This document shows positions 38,901 through 47,403 of a stretch of DNA of 64,000 nt, in pieces (the stretch's first letter is position 1; each line of letters opens with the position of its first letter). This stretch comes from Marinoscillum furvescens DSM 4134 (GTDB taxonomy: Bacteria > Bacteroidota > Bacteroidia > Cytophagales > Cyclobacteriaceae), in contig NZ_QREG01000011.1 in the NCBI RefSeq assembly GCF_003386095.1, positions 62,001 to 126,000 on the forward strand, in the 5' to 3' direction. Below the pieces are notes generated by a model that did not search any database, was not told the origin of the DNA, and saw only the letters and a list, made by a program, of their open reading frames with translations. The position numbers were made by a program, and so were the translations under genes.

Positions 38901-40413
38901 TCACCACGACATCTACTCTATCGAAGATCTGAAGCAGTTAATTTATGACTTGAAAAATGCCAACAGACATGCACGTATCAACGTGAAGCTAGTGTCTGAA
39001 GCAGGTGTAGGTACGATTGCTTCTGGTGTAGCTAAAGCTAAAGCCGATGTAATTCTGATATCAGGTGCAGACGGAGGTACGGGAGCATCACCACTATCAT
39101 CTATTCGTCATGCAGGTCTTCCATGGGAAATGGGACTTTCTGAAGCACATCAGACGCTTCTGAAAAACAACCTCAGATCTCGAGTAGTAGTGCAGACAGA
39201 TGGTAAGCTGATGACTGGAAGAGATGTAGCAGTAGCTACCCTACTAGGTGCTGAGGAATATGGCTTTAGTACTACCGCTCTCATTGTTGAGGGTTGTATC
39301 ATGATGCGTAAGTGTCACTTGAATACTTGTCCGGTAGGAATTGCTACTCAAAAACCAGAGCTCAGAAAACTCTTTACAGGAAACCCTGATCACGTCGTTA
39401 ATTTCTTTACGTTCATAGCCGAAGAAATGCGCGAAATCATGGCTGAGTTAGGCTTCCGCACTATCAATGAGATGGTGGGTCATTCAGACGTACTCAAAGT
39501 GAAGCCGGACCTGGACCACTGGAAGATGCAAAACATCGACTTCTCTCCTATCCTTCATCAAATGCAGGTACCATCGTCTTTTGGAAAACACCATCAGATC
39601 GATCAGAACCATGAATTGGAGAAAGTATTGGACACCAAGCTGGTGCGTGATTACCTCAAAAAAGGAGAAAACGACAAAACGTACAAGATCATCAACATCG
39701 ACCGATCTGTTGGAGCTATGCTCTCGCATGAAGTTTCGAAGAAGTACGGCAGCAAAGGTGTAGAAGGCACTCCATTCAAAGTAGGCTTCAAAGGTTCTGC
39801 TGGTCAAAGCTTTGGCACATTCCTGGCACCAGGAGTTCACTTCTATCTGGAAGGTGAAGCCAATGATTACTGTGGAAAAGGCCTTTCTGGTGGACAGCTT
39901 GTAGTGAAAGCTCCAGAAGTGGCTACGTTCAAGCCTGAACAAAACATCATCATTGGAAACGTAGCCTTCTATGGTGCTACCAGTGGAAAGGCTTACATCA
40001 ATGGACAGGCTGGAGAGCGGTTCTGTGTAAGAAACTCCGGAGTAGAAGCCGTAGTAGAAGGTGTTGGGGATCACGGATGCGAGTATATGACCGGAGGTCG
40101 CGTGATTATTCTCGGTGAGACCGGAAACAACTTCGCAGCGGGTATGAGTGGTGGAATTGCCTACATACTTGATACCAATGAATCATTCAAAGACAAGCTC
40201 AACATGGAAATGGTCAACCTCGACCCTATGGACGAAGAAGACCTGAGCTATATCAAACAAGAAATAAGCACACATGCTGAGCTTACAGGAAGTAGCCTGG
40301 CGGCCAACATCCTGGATGATTGGGATCACATGCAGCAGTACTTTGTGAAAGTGATGCCGAATGATTTGAAAAGAGTTTTAGAAGAAAGAAAAATTAAAGA
40401 AAAAGTAGCATAA
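35923..40413 (+). CDS. gltB: glutamate synthase large subunit
   Basis: A 1496-residue protein of normal GltB length that, with GltD, makes two glutamates from glutamine and 2-oxoglutarate. The N-terminal class II glutaminase has its nucleophile Cys in HDSCGVGCVAD; mature protein would begin at that Cys. The FMN/TIM barrel domain includes GQLPGHKVDEWIAK and ISGADGGTGASPLSSI, the 3Fe-4S cluster Cys lie in MMRKCHLNTCPVGIAT, and the C-terminal GXGXG beta-helix has GQSFGTFLAPGV and YMTGGRVIILG. The ATG at 35923 is used here; an ATG at 35935 (MSNKGLYTK) is equally likely and closer to family starts. gltD follows with a 1-nt overlap. Confidence 0.97.
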   Translation: MKLLMSNKGLYTKELEHDSCGVGCVADINNKESHKNVKDALTMLKNMEHRGGTGSDENTGDGAGILVQIPHQFFKAELENFAITLPEKGAYGVGMLFFPKNYQLREECRRILNKCIKDLDLGLIGYRLVPVNEQVPGHESKAAEPYIEQLFVEPKEGLTEEELERKLFVLSNYATHEIKSNVEGENGDFYVCSLSSRTVIYKGQLKTDQLEEYYHDLQNKNFKSVFAIVHSRFSTNTFPNWKLAQPFRYLAHNGEINTIRGNVNKMKSKEANMNSPLFSEKELKWLLPVTNPKNSDSANLDALIELLVLGGRSLPHVMMMLVPEAWQDNSFMDPLKKAFYKYHASLMEPWDGPAALFFTNGKQLGATLDRNGLRPVRYTVTKDNRLIMASETGAIQIKPENVVENGRLQPGKMLWLDLPNNKLVKDDEIKKSIVENKPYFDWIKKERIKLRLLPDPEVKEEKTEKSLLKRQLKAYGYTQEDLKETIVPMAAQAKDPVGSMGADAPLAVLSRQSQHISNYFKQYFAQVSNPPIDPIRERLVMSLFTRVGKSLNILDETPEHTRQIHISQPVLSREDFYKLTNQKAIGFDYAILDATYDPSEVNLKTALDKVCADAEKAVGEGKTILIISNRNIGDKRVPLPTLLSVGGVHQHLVAKNLRTEAGLIAEAGDVWETHHFATVVGYGASAIYPFKVYEVLEDQYEEGKLDNDKPVTEYFERYTTGVGGGLLKILSKMGISTLQSYQSAQIFECVGLGSEIVNKCFKGTVSRLDGLTFDDLEKECLIKHHAGFGTDNNLLEVGGYFQWKRNGEAHLLNPETIHLLQKSTSLGDYKLFKQYSKAVQEHEAKNLTIRSLFNFKKRTPVPLEEVEPASNIMKRFATGAMSFGSISHEAHSTLAIAMNRIGGKSNSGEGGEDEIRFQRKPNGDWERSAIKQVASGRFGVTSNYLKEAEEIQIKIAQGAKPGEGGQLPGHKVDEWIAKVRHSTPGVGLISPPPHHDIYSIEDLKQLIYDLKNANRHARINVKLVSEAGVGTIASGVAKAKADVILISGADGGTGASPLSSIRHAGLPWEMGLSEAHQTLLKNNLRSRVVVQTDGKLMTGRDVAVATLLGAEEYGFSTTALIVEGCIMMRKCHLNTCPVGIATQKPELRKLFTGNPDHVVNFFTFIAEEMREIMAELGFRTINEMVGHSDVLKVKPDLDHWKMQNIDFSPILHQMQVPSSFGKHHQIDQNHELEKVLDTKLVRDYLKKGENDKTYKIINIDRSVGAMLSHEVSKKYGSKGVEGTPFKVGFKGSAGQSFGTFLAPGVHFYLEGEANDYCGKGLSGGQLVVKAPEVATFKPEQNIIIGNVAFYGATSGKAYINGQAGERFCVRNSGVEAVVEGVGDHGCEYMTGGRVIILGETGNNFAAGMSGGIAYILDTNESFKDKLNMEMVNLDPMDEEDLSYIKQEISTHAELTGSSLAANILDDWDHMQQYFVKVMPNDLKRVLEERKIKEKVA

Positions 40414-41888
40414 TGGGAGCAGTAGACGGTTTTTTAAAATACGACAGAGAACTTCCCAAGTCAAGGGATCCTAAACAAAGGATTGAAGATTACAAGGAAA
40501 TCTACGAGCCCTTTGCAGAAGAAAAGACAAATAAGCAAGCAGCACGTTGCATGGATTGTGGCATCCCATTTTGCCACAATGGCTGTCCACTGGGCAACCA
40601 AATACCTGACTTCAATGATGCTGTATTCAAGCAGGATTGGGCCAATGCTTACAAAATCCTTTCTTCTACGAATAACTTTCCGGAGTTTACAGGGCGCATC
40701 TGCCCTGCTCCGTGTGAAGGCTCATGTGTGCTGGGGATCAATAAGGACCCTGTAGCCATAGAGCACATCGAAAAGTCCATAGCAGAAGAGGCTTGGGAAA
40801 GAGGTCTGATCAAGGCCAACCCACCAGAGCACCGCACAGGCAAATCTGTAGCAGTGGTTGGCTCCGGTCCTGCCGGACTGGCAGCTGCAGCTCAGCTCAA
40901 TCGTGCCGGTCACAACGTCACTGTTTATGAAAGAGCAGACAGAATCGGTGGATTGCTGCGATTTGGAATTCCAGATTTCAAACTAGAGAAGTGGACAATA
41001 GACCGCAGACTCAAAGTAATGGAAGAAGAAGGCATCACCTTTAAAACCAATTGCAATATTGGTGTAGATATTCCCGTGAAAGACCTTCAGGATCAGTACG
41101 ATGCAGTACTTCTTTGTGGAGGATCTACGGTCCCAAGAGATCTACCATTGCCGGGCAGAGATCTGAAGGGCATTCACTTCGCTATGGATTTCCTAAGTCA
41201 GCAAAACAAACGTGTTGGTGAAAATCCTAACGTTTTGGTGAACCATAAAGGAGACAAACTTGAAGCAGAGGTTTTTGCTACTGACAAAAATGTTGTTGTA
41301 ATAGGTGGCGGTGATACCGGATCTGACTGTGTGGGTACTTCCAACCGTCATAGTGCCAAGTCGATCACGCAGATTGAACTGCTTTCAAAACCACCAGAAT
41401 CTAGAGCTCAAAACAACCCTTGGCCTGAGTGGCCAATGACGCTCAAAACTTCTTCCTCTCATGAAGAAGGGGCGCAGAGAGATTGGGCTGTCCTTACTAA
41501 AGAGTTTATCGGGAATGATAAAGGTGAGCTGGTAGGGCTAAAGATTGTTGACATCAAGTGGGGTGACAATGGCATGGAAGAAATCAGAGGTACGGACCGT
41601 GTGATTCCATGTGAGCTTGCTCTGATTGCTGCAGGATTTGTGCACCCTCAAAAAGAAGGAATGATCGATCAGCTCGGAGTGGATTTGGATCAGCGCGGCA
41701 ATGTGAAAGCTGACAATTATGCAACAAGTGAAAAAGGAGTCTTTGCAGCTGGAGATATGCGCAGAGGTCAGTCGCTCGTAGTTTGGGCGATCTCCGAAGG
41801 CCGTGAAGCCGCTCGCGCTGTTGATCAGTTTATCATGGGCAGCTCTAAGCTTCCTTCTAAATCAGAATCGTTTTACCAATTAGCGTAA
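40413..41888 (+). CDS. gltD: glutamate synthase small subunit
   Basis: A 491-residue NADPH-dependent oxidoreductase that supplies electrons to GltB. The N-terminal cluster-binding region has CMDCGIPFCHNGCPLGN and GRICPAPCEGSC. The FAD-binding Rossmann motif is VAVVGSGPAGLAAAAQL, and the NADPH motif is VVVIGGGDTGSDCVG, with a final GVFAAGDMRRGQSLVVWA segment. The start overlaps the gltB stop by one base (TAATG), which indicates translational coupling. The 3' end overlaps the convergent gene at 41880-42086 by 9 bp. Confidence 0.97.
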   Translation: MGAVDGFLKYDRELPKSRDPKQRIEDYKEIYEPFAEEKTNKQAARCMDCGIPFCHNGCPLGNQIPDFNDAVFKQDWANAYKILSSTNNFPEFTGRICPAPCEGSCVLGINKDPVAIEHIEKSIAEEAWERGLIKANPPEHRTGKSVAVVGSGPAGLAAAAQLNRAGHNVTVYERADRIGGLLRFGIPDFKLEKWTIDRRLKVMEEEGITFKTNCNIGVDIPVKDLQDQYDAVLLCGGSTVPRDLPLPGRDLKGIHFAMDFLSQQNKRVGENPNVLVNHKGDKLEAEVFATDKNVVVIGGGDTGSDCVGTSNRHSAKSITQIELLSKPPESRAQNNPWPEWPMTLKTSSSHEEGAQRDWAVLTKEFIGNDKGELVGLKIVDIKWGDNGMEEIRGTDRVIPCELALIAAGFVHPQKEGMIDQLGVDLDQRGNVKADNYATSEKGVFAAGDMRRGQSLVVWAISEGREAARAVDQFIMGSSKLPSKSESFYQLA

Positions 41889-42086
41889 TTCACGTATTTC
41901 AAAATCCTCGCCAGTACCGTAGCGTGTAATATCCGACATGTGAAAGTGCTCGAGCGTATTGAGATCTTTAAGTTTGAAATCCTGGGGGTACATTACTTCC
42001 AGGATTTCGAATTCATACCGCTCCCCGTAATTGAGCAGCCAATATTGTTTTCCTGCTCTTAGATTATTGTAAGCCAATCCTTTCAT
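41880..42086 (-). CDS. small conserved cytosolic protein of unknown function
   Basis: A 68-residue protein if started at the ATG at 42086 (MKGLAYNNLRAGKQYWLLNYGE); upstream in-frame codons reach 42158 but run into the lipoprotein promoter region. It has GKQYWLLNYGERYEFEILEV and a Leu/Asp-rich DFKLKDLNTLEHFHMSDI stretch, the look of a small beta-barrel protein seen in Cytophagales; I cannot assign a function. It has no signal peptide. Its last codons overlap the end of gltD on the other strand, and it is divergent from the lipoprotein gene at 42196. Confidence 0.7.
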   Translation of the reverse strand: MKGLAYNNLRAGKQYWLLNYGERYEFEILEVMYPQDFKLKDLNTLEHFHMSDITRYGTGEDFEIRELR

Positions 42087-42195
42087 TCCTATTTGTTCTT
42101 TTCTTATTCGTTGGGCGAAATTATCTACACTAAATTTCAATGCAACCCAAAAAAGCATTAAAATTGAGAGTACTTAAACCTAACCCTCGTTTAAA

Positions 42196-43107
42196 ATGAA
42201 CAATTCGTTACGCGCTTTTGCTTTACTTTTTCCGGTTGCCATATTTTTTTCTTCTTGTGGAGGTAGCTCCTCTAGCGAGAAAGCCAAGGCGGAGGCTGAT
42301 GAAGTGGCCTTCTCTGAAGCTGAGAAAAAAATCGTTTCGGATATGGATCAGGTGATCCATGATTTACCTTCACCAACTGAGGTCCCGTATTTGCTGCAAG
42401 CTACCGGAGCAGATTACAATGCAGAGCTCATCAATTCATTAGAAAAGTTACCCCAGTATCAAACCAACGAAGATGAAGCAGCCCTTAATTTAGGTGTATA
42501 TGCTACCGATATGGGGTACCTTATCTCCTACAATAAGATAGAAGAAGCCACTAACTACATGGAAAGTTGTCAAAAGCTGGCAGAAAGCCTGGGTGTTGCT
42601 TCAGTGTTTAATGTGGCCACTATTGAAAAATTCCAAAATAACCTGAACAATGCCGACAGCCTGAATAAAATCCTGAGTGAGGCGATAATCGAAGCTGAAA
42701 GCAAGCTAGAAAATGCAGATCGCGCTACGATGGCAGCATTAGTGCTGACAGGCAGTTTTGTAGAGGGCCTACACCTGGCAGTACGTGTGATAGAAACTTA
42801 CCCTACAGATGTGCTGGATGAAGAAAACAGAAACCTCATTCTTGAGCCTATGGTAAAAGTGGTATTGGATCAGAAAAAACCTTTATTGGATGTGATCGCT
42901 ATGCTCAAAGACCTTCCACAAGACGATATCATCGCTAAAATGATAGCCGAGCTCAATATCTTGCGAATTCTCTACGATGGAGACCTGGCGGAGATCGAAG
43001 AGAAAATCTCTGAAAACACAGGAAACTTTGTATTGACCCAAGATATGCTACTGGATATTACTAAAGAGGTAAAACGGGTACGCAGAGATATCGTGGAATA
43101 CAAATAA
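42196..43107 (+). CDS. lipoprotein of unknown function, helical
   Basis: A 303-residue lipoprotein: the signal peptide ends in IFFSSCGGSS (lipobox SSC). The mature part is acidic and almost wholly alpha-helical by eye, with a Ser/Ala/Glu linker at about 22-45. Motifs such as EAALNLGVYATDMGYLISYN and TMAALVLTGSFVEGLHLA are similar to those of a Bacteroidota lipoprotein family often called hypothetical. No enzyme motif is present. A strong terminator follows 30 nt after the stop, so it is its own unit, divergent from the small gene at 41880. Confidence 0.8.
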   Translation: MNNSLRAFALLFPVAIFFSSCGGSSSSEKAKAEADEVAFSEAEKKIVSDMDQVIHDLPSPTEVPYLLQATGADYNAELINSLEKLPQYQTNEDEAALNLGVYATDMGYLISYNKIEEATNYMESCQKLAESLGVASVFNVATIEKFQNNLNNADSLNKILSEAIIEAESKLENADRATMAALVLTGSFVEGLHLAVRVIETYPTDVLDEENRNLILEPMVKVVLDQKKPLLDVIAMLKDLPQDDIIAKMIAELNILRILYDGDLAEIEEKISENTGNFVLTQDMLLDITKEVKRVRRDIVEYK

Positions 43108-43137
43108 GCATTTTATACAACCTATCTTAACTATATC

Positions 43138-43165
43138 AAAAAGCATTGGTTCTCCAATGCTTTTT
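43138..43165 (+). terminator. terminator after the helical lipoprotein gene
   Basis: AAAAAGCATTGG, loop TTCT, then CCAATGCTTTTT (12 bp perfect stem with a T5 tail) ends the lipoprotein transcript before the ABC transporter gene. Confidence 0.92.
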
Positions 43166-43200
43166 GTAGTTTTAGACACACCTAATATCGTCGCCAGATC

Positions 43201-46185
43201 ATGAGTGAAGAAATATTAAGAGCTATAGTTGAGCTATTGGCCATAGTGGCCAAAGAGGACGAAGTTACTGCTGATGAGCGTGCTTCCATCCAGAATTTTT
43301 TGGAAGACAATTTAACTCAAGACTCCTCCATCAGGTTTCTTTCTCTTTTTGATGAACTTACTGCCAATGCCCATAGCCCTGGAGACGAAGCTGCACATAT
43401 CTCTGAGATATGCATGAGGATCAATCAGGAGCAAACCTCCCAACAGAAGATCATTATTATCCTGAACCTCATCATTGTGATCAATGCTGATGGTCGTATC
43501 TCAGAGCGAGAAAATGAGCTGCTTTACTTGATTTCAGACCATTTAAATATTGACAAGCGTCTCACAGATCTGATCAAAGCTTTTGTCATTTTTCAGGAAC
43601 GTAGCAAGATAAGCTCCCGCAACCTGATGATTGTAGATGACGGCAATTATCAAATCCCCGAAAAATGCCAACGAATCATTCGGCCGGAGTTCGACGGATT
43701 CATACTGATTCTTCGCATTCCCAATGAAGAAGTGTACCTGGCTAAGTATGTGGGCGAGCACAATCCTGTGCTCAATGAAATACCAATGCGTACAAACCGC
43801 ATCTATAATTTGGCGTCAGGTAGCAGCATTAAATTTGAGTCATCTGATCCTCTTTATCATAGTGAAATTGTTAACAGATTTCGGTCAATAGCCGCCGAAC
43901 ACCACCTAACATTCGTGGCAGATCAGGTTTCATTTAAATTCAAAAATGGAAACATTGGCCTCAGAAACATCAATATTCAGGAAGAAGGTGGCCAGCTTAT
44001 AGCGCTTATGGGTGGTAGTGGTGCAGGTAAGTCTACCCTACTCAATGTCCTGAATGGCAATGACAAGCCCTCCGAAGGCAGTGTGCGGGTCAATGGAGTA
44101 GATATACATGTCAGCCCCAAGAAAATTGACGGTGTGATTGGTTATGTCCCACAAGATGATCTACTAATAGAAGAGCTTACAGTTTTCGACAACCTGTACT
44201 ATGCCGCTAAGCTGTGCTTTAAAGACTTGTCTGGCGACGAAATAAGTGAGCTTGTCAACAAAACCCTGGAATCACTTGGCCTGTACGAAACGCGTCATTT
44301 GAAGGTGGGCTCTCCGCTGGAAAAGACCATATCGGGAGGTCAACGAAAACGATTAAATATTGGTCTCGAACTACTTCGCGAACCTAGTCTATTGTATGTG
44401 GATGAGCCCACAAGCGGCCTCTCCTCTCGGGATTCGGAAAACATTATGGACCTGCTCAAAGAACTTTCGCTGAAGGGCAAAATGGTATTTGTTGTGATCC
44501 ATCAGCCCTCCGAAGACATTTTCAAAATGTTCGATAAACTGATCGTTTTGGATGTTGGGGGCTATCAGGTCTATTATGGAAACCCTATCGAAGGAATCTC
44601 TTATTTCAAGCAGATCGTAAAGATGGTGGACCAGTCACGCACAGCAAACCCCGAACAAATTTTTAATATCATTGAATCGAAGGTGATCAATGAGTTTGGA
44701 AACTTTACCAAAGAACGAAAAACCTCTCCAGAACAATGGTATGCCCACTTCAAGGAGAAAATTAAGCTTCCGAAAATCAAGGAAACAGACGTAATACCGC
44801 ACAAGACTTTACATCTGCCGAGCCACCTGAAGCAACTCGGTATTTTTACCATTAGAGACCTAAAAAGCAAACTAAGCAACAAGCAGTACCTACTGATCAA
44901 TCTGCTAGAAGCTCCTATTCTTGCGCTTCTGCTCGCTTTTATCATTCGGTACATGCCCGAAGACACCACCACTTATCACTTTTCAGAAAACCTGAACATT
45001 CCTGTGTTTTTCTTCATGAGTGTGATCGTTTCCCTTTTTATGGGACTCACAGTAAGTGCAGAAGAAATCATTAAGGATCGGAAAATACTCAAAAGAGAAG
45101 CGTTTTTGCACTTGAGCAGGTCTAGTTACCTCTATTCCAAGTTGATCATACTGTTTTCGATATCAGCTTTTCAAACAGCTACTTATCTGGCTCTCGGTCA
45201 CTGGATTCTCGAAATAAAAGGCATGTTTCTTCCTTTTTGGTTAGTGCTTTTTAGTACATCATGTTTTGCCAACTTACTGGGTCTTAACATCTCCGCTGCT
45301 TTCAAGTCTGCAGTTACGGTATACATTCTTATTCCACTCCTTGTCATACCTCAACTCATACTTAGTGGCGTAGTGGTAAACTTTGACAAACTAAACCCAT
45401 CGATTACTACAGAAGACAAAGTACCTATGATAGGTGAAGTCATGGCCTCTCGGTGGGCATTTGAAGCGCTAGCTGTACACCAGTTTAAGTCCAATGCATT
45501 CAATGCTATGTTTTATCCTCAAGACAAACAAATGGCTGAGAGTGAGTTTAAAACAGTTTATACCTTCCCTCGCCTGGAGGATGACCTGGAATACATTCAT
45601 CACAACATTGCAGGTGCTTCAGAAGAAGAACGCGAAATCATTGCCTATAAACTCACCACCCTTCGCAATGAACTAAACAAAGAACTCAGCAAAATTGGGT
45701 ACGATAAATTTCCTCAGGTTGATCAGCTGACTTTGAGCAACTGGTCAGATGAGCTGTTTGATGACACCAAAGAGTTTTTAGGCAAATTGGTCACCTACTA
45801 CAACCTCAGGTTTAAAAAAGCCAATTCAACGAAGCAGTCGAAACTCAAAGAACTTACAAGTAGTCCTGAACAAAGACAGGTTTTTAATGAGCTCAAGCAA
45901 GACCATCACAATGAAGCCGTAGCGCAACTGGTTAAAAATGTGGCCACTGCTCACCGCATACTGGAGCACAACAATGAATTGGTGCAAAAACTTTATCCTA
46001 TTTACCATGATCCAGAATTCCCAGACCATGTATTGGACGTAAGAGCACAATTCTATCAGCCGCAAAAACACTTTGCAGGTATGTATATAGACACCCTTTA
46101 TTTTAATGTCACGGTGATTTGGCTCATGTCCATATTCCTGTTCGTGGCATTGTATTTTGATTGGTTGAAAAAAATCGTAAACTAG
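43201..46185 (+). CDS. ABC transporter ATPase-permease fusion with N-terminal TerB-like domain
   Basis: A 994-residue half-transporter of ABCG-like order. Residues 1-120 are helical with DEVTADERASIQNFL and NADGRISERENELLYLI, the two acidic repeats of TerB-like (tellurite resistance/DjlA) domains. A linker of about 100 residues follows. The ATPase has Walker A GGSGAGKSTLLN near 271, Q-loop PQDDLL, signature TISGGQRKR near 376 and Walker B LLYVDEPTSGL near 397. An ABC2-type membrane domain with about six spans begins near residue 560 (INLLEAPILALLLAF) and has a large extracytoplasmic helical loop near 760-950 before the last span. The substrate is unknown. The fusion to TerB is seen in some Bacteroidota. 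Confidence 0.88.
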   Translation: MSEEILRAIVELLAIVAKEDEVTADERASIQNFLEDNLTQDSSIRFLSLFDELTANAHSPGDEAAHISEICMRINQEQTSQQKIIIILNLIIVINADGRISERENELLYLISDHLNIDKRLTDLIKAFVIFQERSKISSRNLMIVDDGNYQIPEKCQRIIRPEFDGFILILRIPNEEVYLAKYVGEHNPVLNEIPMRTNRIYNLASGSSIKFESSDPLYHSEIVNRFRSIAAEHHLTFVADQVSFKFKNGNIGLRNINIQEEGGQLIALMGGSGAGKSTLLNVLNGNDKPSEGSVRVNGVDIHVSPKKIDGVIGYVPQDDLLIEELTVFDNLYYAAKLCFKDLSGDEISELVNKTLESLGLYETRHLKVGSPLEKTISGGQRKRLNIGLELLREPSLLYVDEPTSGLSSRDSENIMDLLKELSLKGKMVFVVIHQPSEDIFKMFDKLIVLDVGGYQVYYGNPIEGISYFKQIVKMVDQSRTANPEQIFNIIESKVINEFGNFTKERKTSPEQWYAHFKEKIKLPKIKETDVIPHKTLHLPSHLKQLGIFTIRDLKSKLSNKQYLLINLLEAPILALLLAFIIRYMPEDTTTYHFSENLNIPVFFFMSVIVSLFMGLTVSAEEIIKDRKILKREAFLHLSRSSYLYSKLIILFSISAFQTATYLALGHWILEIKGMFLPFWLVLFSTSCFANLLGLNISAAFKSAVTVYILIPLLVIPQLILSGVVVNFDKLNPSITTEDKVPMIGEVMASRWAFEALAVHQFKSNAFNAMFYPQDKQMAESEFKTVYTFPRLEDDLEYIHHNIAGASEEEREIIAYKLTTLRNELNKELSKIGYDKFPQVDQLTLSNWSDELFDDTKEFLGKLVTYYNLRFKKANSTKQSKLKELTSSPEQRQVFNELKQDHHNEAVAQLVKNVATAHRILEHNNELVQKLYPIYHDPEFPDHVLDVRAQFYQPQKHFAGMYIDTLYFNVTVIWLMSIFLFVALYFDWLKKIVN

Positions 46186-46199
46186 TCGCTTAGTTACTC

Positions 46200-46964
46200 G
46201 TGGCTTTCATTTTATCTAAAATCTTAGGTTTACTACTCAATCCTATTCTTTGGATCATTCTACTTTGGCTGCTTTCCTGGTGGGCTAAATCAGCTCTTTG
46301 GAAGAAGCTATTTGGCTTGATGGGTATATTTCTCCTGTTTGTGTTTACTAACCCGCTCATCCTACACTTGGTACTCAGGAAAAGTGAATATCCACCAGTG
46401 CCAAAAGATCACTTGCCTCTGACCGATGTGACAGTAGTACTGGGAGGCGCCAATAAAACCAATATGGGGATAAGTGATCAAATGCATTTAAATGAAAGTG
46501 CAGATCGAGTGACCGAGGCACTAATGCTTTACCATCAGGGAATTACAAAAAGCATCCTGTTATCTGGCGGTTCAGGGGAGCTCATTTACAACGATGAAAA
46601 GGAAAGCACGCAGCTTATTGACTTTTTCCTGGCCAGTGGTGTAGCCTCAGCTGCACTTTTAGCAGACACCCTCTCACGCAACACTCATGAGAATGTCGTT
46701 CACACAAAGAATATGCTAAAGGCAAGAGGCATCGATAACAGACCCATAATTTTGGTTACATCTGCTACACACATGTACAGAGCAGTAAAATGTTTTCAAA
46801 AGCAGGGCTTTGAAGTGATTCCCTATCCTGTAGACTATCAGGCAGGTAAGCTATTGTGGTCTCCAGCTATTGTCGTTCCAAATGTGGAAGGATTGATTAT
46901 CTGGTATAAGCTTCTGCATGAATGGGTGGGAATAATCGCCTACAAGCTTCTAGGGTACACATAA
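46200..46964 (+). CDS. YdcF/ElyC family membrane protein (DUF218)
   Basis: A 254-residue protein beginning with a GTG at 46200, 14 bp after the ABC gene. Two membrane helices near the start (LLLNPILWIILLWLLSWWA and FGLMGIFLLFVF) are followed by a DUF218 domain: TDVTVVLGGANKT, ESADRVTEALMLYHQG, ILLSGGSGELI, a NTHENVVHTK segment and ILVTSATHMYRAVKCF. Relatives act in cell-envelope integrity (ElyC, SanA), with no settled reaction. It probably shares a transcript with the ABC transporter. A bidirectional terminator follows. Confidence 0.87.
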   Translation: MAFILSKILGLLLNPILWIILLWLLSWWAKSALWKKLFGLMGIFLLFVFTNPLILHLVLRKSEYPPVPKDHLPLTDVTVVLGGANKTNMGISDQMHLNESADRVTEALMLYHQGITKSILLSGGSGELIYNDEKESTQLIDFFLASGVASAALLADTLSRNTHENVVHTKNMLKARGIDNRPIILVTSATHMYRAVKCFQKQGFEVIPYPVDYQAGKLLWSPAIVVPNVEGLIIWYKLLHEWVGIIAYKLLGYT

Positions 46965-46965
46965 A

Positions 46966-46992
46966 AAAATACCCGACCAAGGCCGGGTATTT
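46966..46992. terminator. bidirectional terminator between YdcF gene and the basic-protein gene
   Basis: AAATACCCG pairs with CGGGTATTT around an 8-nt loop, with an A-run before and TTTC after. It serves both the plus-strand YdcF gene and the minus-strand gene ending at 47018. Confidence 0.85.
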
Positions 46993-47017
46993 CAAATGTA
47001 TATAAGAGGTAAACGAA

Positions 47018-47335
47018 TTATTCTTCGTCTTTCTTCTCTGTTTTTTTGGCTGCTGCTTTCTTAGGCTTTTCTTCCTTTTTAGCTTCTGCTTTAGGAGCTG
47101 CTTTTGCCTTTGTTTTCTTTTCTTCTTTTGCAGGAGCTTCAGCCTTTGCTTCTTCAGCTTTTGCCTCCTTCTTAGGAGCTGCTTTTTTGGCAGGCTTTTC
47201 GAAGCTTTTCTTGATCTCTTCTACATCTACATTCTTGATGGTAGGTACCGCATTCAATTTCTTGATTGTATTTACGCGGTTCTTAGCTCTTGTCTTATTT
47301 CTTCTACCTTTTCTTTCTAATCTTGTAACAGCCAT
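47018..47335 (-). CDS. Lys/Ala-rich basic protein, histone-H1-like tail
   Basis: A 105-residue protein with two parts. Residues 1-45 (MAVTRLERKGRRNKTRAKNR and following) are basic and look conserved, as in small nucleic-acid-binding proteins. Residues 46-105 are low-complexity repeats of K, A, E and P (KKAAPKKEAKAEEAKAEAPA type), resembling histone H1-like and AlgP tails. DNA or RNA binding is plausible but not shown. A good promoter (47364-47395) lies upstream. The antisense frame over the same bases is also open because of the biased composition, but it lacks a real family pattern. It is divergent from hisS. Confidence 0.78.
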   Translation of the reverse strand: MAVTRLERKGRRNKTRAKNRVNTIKKLNAVPTIKNVDVEEIKKSFEKPAKKAAPKKEAKAEEAKAEAPAKEEKKTKAKAAPKAEAKKEEKPKKAAAKKTEKKDEE

Positions 47336-47363
47336 TTTCTGATCATTTCTATTAAACGAGGTG

Positions 47364-47395
47364 CAAATTTAGAGGATTAGTTAGTTTTGTCCAAA
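47364..47395 (-). promoter_or_regulatory. Bacteroidota-type promoter of the basic-protein gene
   Basis: On the minus strand TTTG (47395-47392), 20 bp, then TAAATTTG (47371-47364) matches the TTTG-N19-21-TAnnTTTG consensus; the start codon is 28 bp further on. A plus-strand TAGTTTTG at 47382-47389, 14 bp before hisS, sits inside it, so the two divergent promoters overlap. Confidence 0.65.
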
Positions 47396-47403
47396 ACAAA
47401 TAT

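Noticed and set aside
39484-40074. 196-codon frame antisense to gltB
   Set aside because: gltB is complete and highly conserved on the other strand; this frame shows no start context or family pattern.
47046-47342. Open frame antisense to the Lys/Ala-rich gene
   Set aside because: It is the mirror of low-complexity K/A/E codons and would encode F/A/S repeats; the promoter and terminator fit the minus-strand gene.
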